Assembly: GCF_024168825.1 (NCBI RefSeq)
Contig: NZ_JALJWH010000001.1
Span: 2,294,001-2,358,000 of the forward strand
Length of the DNA: 64,000 nt
Direction of reading: 5' to 3'
Source of the DNA: Paenarthrobacter sp. A20
GTDB taxonomy: Bacteria > Actinomycetota > Actinomycetes > Actinomycetales > Micrococcaceae
Positions within the stretch are counted from its first letter, which is position 1, and each line of letters starts with the position of its first letter. Position numbers and translations under genes: made by a program. The notes beneath the pieces are model-generated. The model searched no databases. It saw only the letters and a list, made by a program, of their open reading frames with translations, and was not told the origin of the DNA. Below are positions 62,422 through 64,000 of the stretch, one piece after another.

Positions 62422-63948
62422 GTGACTGTGCCTGTGAACACCAAAAACCCAGCGGCGGTGAGCGTCACGAGGCCGAGCCTCGGAGCCCAGCTTCTGCGCC
62501 GCAAACCCATTGGCCAGATGGTCAGCGAGGCTGGAAGCAGCGAAGGCGGTACGCCGCTGGTCCGCAGCTTCGGCGTCCTCCAGCTGACCATGATCAGCGT
62601 TGGCGCCACCCTCGGTACCGGCATCCTGGTCATCCTTGGCGAGTCCGTGCCGCTGGCAGGGCCAGCTATTTGGATCTCCTTCGTCATCGCCGGCCTCGCT
62701 GCGCTGCTCTCCGCCGTGTCGTACGCCGAGATGGCCGGCCTGGTCCCGGTGGCAGGATCCAGTTACTCCTACTCCTACGCCACCATGGGCGAGGGCATGG
62801 CCTGGATCTGTGGTTGGTGCCTGGTGCTGGAGTACGCAGTCTCCGTGGCGGCTGTTGCCGTGGGCGCGGGGCAGTACGTCAACGAAACCTTGGCCGCCTT
62901 CGGACAGTTCCTGCCCGACGCAGTGAGCCAACCGCCCGGCGACGGCGGCATAGTCAACCTCCCCGCGATGGTCATCGTGGTGCTGGCCATGATCCTGCTG
63001 GTGCGCGGTGCACGGGAGAGCGCATGGATCAACACGGCCATTGTCATCATCAAGGTGGGCATTCTGATCTTCTTCTGCGCCGTGGCCTTCACCGCCTTCA
63101 CCGCAGGTAACTTCGAGCCACTCCTGCCCATGGGCGCCGCCGGTGTTTCAGCTGCCGCGTCCAGCGTCTTCTTCTCCTACATCGGCTTCGATGCCGCCTC
63201 CACGGCCGGCGAAGAAGCCAAGAACCCCAAGCGCGACCTGCCCCGGGCCATCATGCTCTCCATGGTGATCGTCACCAGCATCTACGTCCTGGTTGCCGTC
63301 GCAGCCATCGGTGCTCGCCCCTGGGACTGGTTCGACGGTACGGAAGCTGCCCTGGTGCAGATCCTGCACGAGATTACCGGCCAGCCGTGGATCGCGTTGG
63401 TCTTCTCCATCGGCGCTGTGCTTGCGATCGCCAGCATTGTGCTGACGGTTCTCTACGGCCAGACCCGCATCATGCTCTCCATGTCCCGCGACGGCATGGT
63501 GCCCAAAGTCTTCGGCCGCGTTTCCCGCCGTACCGGCACTCCGGTGGCTGGAACGCTGATCATCGGGACCGCCGTCGCCCTCACCGCAGGCTTGGTCCCG
63601 CTTGGTGCGCTGGCGGATGCCACCAGCATCGGCACGCTCTTCGCCTTCGCCCTGGTCAACGTGGCAGTCATCTACCTGAGGCGCAACCGGCCCGACCTTG
63701 AACGCAGCTTCCGGGTCCCGTTGTACCCGATCACGCCGATACTTGGCACACTCATGTGCGCCTACCTGATGCTCAACCTCGGCGCCGATACCTGGATCAC
63801 CTTCGGCGTGTGGATGCTGGTGGGCATCGCCATCTACTTCGGCTACGGACGCCGGAACTCAAAGGTAGCCGCGCTCAGCGAGCAGGACTACCGTGAACTA
63901 ACCACCAGGGCCGTGAGCCCGGAACCTGTGAAAGCAGAAAACTCATGA
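62422..63948 (+). CDS. APC-family amino acid permease
   Basis: A 508-residue transporter with twelve or more helices and ~70 soluble N-terminal residues. Helix 1 carries QLTMISVGATLGTGILVILGE, helix 6 carries YIGFDAASTAGEEAKNPKRDLP, and the cationic amino acid transporter text QTRIMLSMSRDGMVPKVFGRV is present, so it belongs to the CAT-like subgroup. GTG 62422 was chosen (GAAGGG nine bases upstream). It is divergent from alr and overlaps the next gene by four bases (ATGA). Confidence 0.87.
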   Translation: MTVPVNTKNPAAVSVTRPSLGAQLLRRKPIGQMVSEAGSSEGGTPLVRSFGVLQLTMISVGATLGTGILVILGESVPLAGPAIWISFVIAGLAALLSAVSYAEMAGLVPVAGSSYSYSYATMGEGMAWICGWCLVLEYAVSVAAVAVGAGQYVNETLAAFGQFLPDAVSQPPGDGGIVNLPAMVIVVLAMILLVRGARESAWINTAIVIIKVGILIFFCAVAFTAFTAGNFEPLLPMGAAGVSAAASSVFFSYIGFDAASTAGEEAKNPKRDLPRAIMLSMVIVTSIYVLVAVAAIGARPWDWFDGTEAALVQILHEITGQPWIALVFSIGAVLAIASIVLTVLYGQTRIMLSMSRDGMVPKVFGRVSRRTGTPVAGTLIIGTAVALTAGLVPLGALADATSIGTLFAFALVNVAVIYLRRNRPDLERSFRVPLYPITPILGTLMCAYLMLNLGADTWITFGVWMLVGIAIYFGYGRRNSKVAALSEQDYRELTTRAVSPEPVKAENS

Positions 63949-64000
63949 CCATCGCCACTGAACTTCCGCTCGTCGAAGCCCCCGCGGACGCGGCAGCCCA
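63945..64000 (+). CDS. Start of an unidentified gene, cut by the window edge
   Basis: The frame opens at ATG 63945, overlapping the permease stop, and runs for 18 codons (MTIATELPLVEAPADAAA) to the window end. The overlap shows that it is the next gene of the permease operon, probably an enzyme acting on the imported compound. The product cannot be named from so little. Confidence 0.6.
   Translation, partial: MTIATELPLVEAPADAAA

Overview
The window is chromosomal DNA from a high-GC Gram-positive actinobacterium of the Micrococcaceae, most like Arthrobacter or Paenarthrobacter. The basis is codon usage, the monomeric NADP isocitrate dehydrogenase, the PerM-PurN-PurH neighbourhood, actinobacterial families (Excalibur lipoproteins, PASTA protein, AbiEi/DUF559 proteins) and frequent GTG starts. 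No rRNA, tRNA, CRISPR array or complete insertion sequence was seen.

Layout. 1-900: an ABC exporter pair whose permease is frameshifted and cut by the window edge. 1335-7272: a large LuxR/LAL regulator behind a phased CACCTAG array, an amino-acid permease, a small membrane protein and a pRiA4b ORF-3 protein. 7235-14357: a tyrosine phosphatase and a cell-surface block (two Excalibur lipoproteins, UDP-glucose dehydrogenase, GT4 glycosyltransferase, secreted beta-propeller protein). 14425-19591: an HNH nuclease, a MerR/Hsp20/J-domain heat-shock group, a VOC protein and a deaminase. 20035-30253: perM, purN and purH, with about 6 kb between purN and purH. That insert holds a predicted N-acetylmuramate operon (kinase, murQ, MFS) and two AbiEi/DUF559 nuclease-fold proteins, each bracketed by palindromic repeats. 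30355-34592: secreted serine protease, lipoprotein, icd. 34696-41330: an aminophosphonate locus (phnCDE, two flavin amine oxidases, GntR regulator, HAD phosphonatase-like hydrolase). 41461-49289: DoxX, an oxidoreductase, and two convergent MacB/FtsX-type ABC systems. 49490-54831: a ChvE/GguAB-type sugar transporter behind a ROK repressor. 55151-56017: a nitrilase-family amidase. 56014-59293: a tight five-gene cassette of a 79-residue membrane peptide with a Trp-rich tail, ABC ATPase, permease, two-helix protein and M50-like membrane protease. 59461-64000: PucR regulator, alanine racemase, APC permease and the start of one more gene.

The least ordinary parts are (1) the peptide/ABC/M50 cassette, which looks like an undescribed peptide production or signalling system with a stem-loop between peptide and transporter genes; (2) two families of palindromic repeats bracketing the two AbiEi/DUF559 genes, which also share a TGTGGATAA box at the same distance from their start codons; (3) the helically phased CACCTAG array before the LuxR gene; and (4) the phosphonate locus with two different amine-oxidising flavoenzymes and a clear GntR operator.
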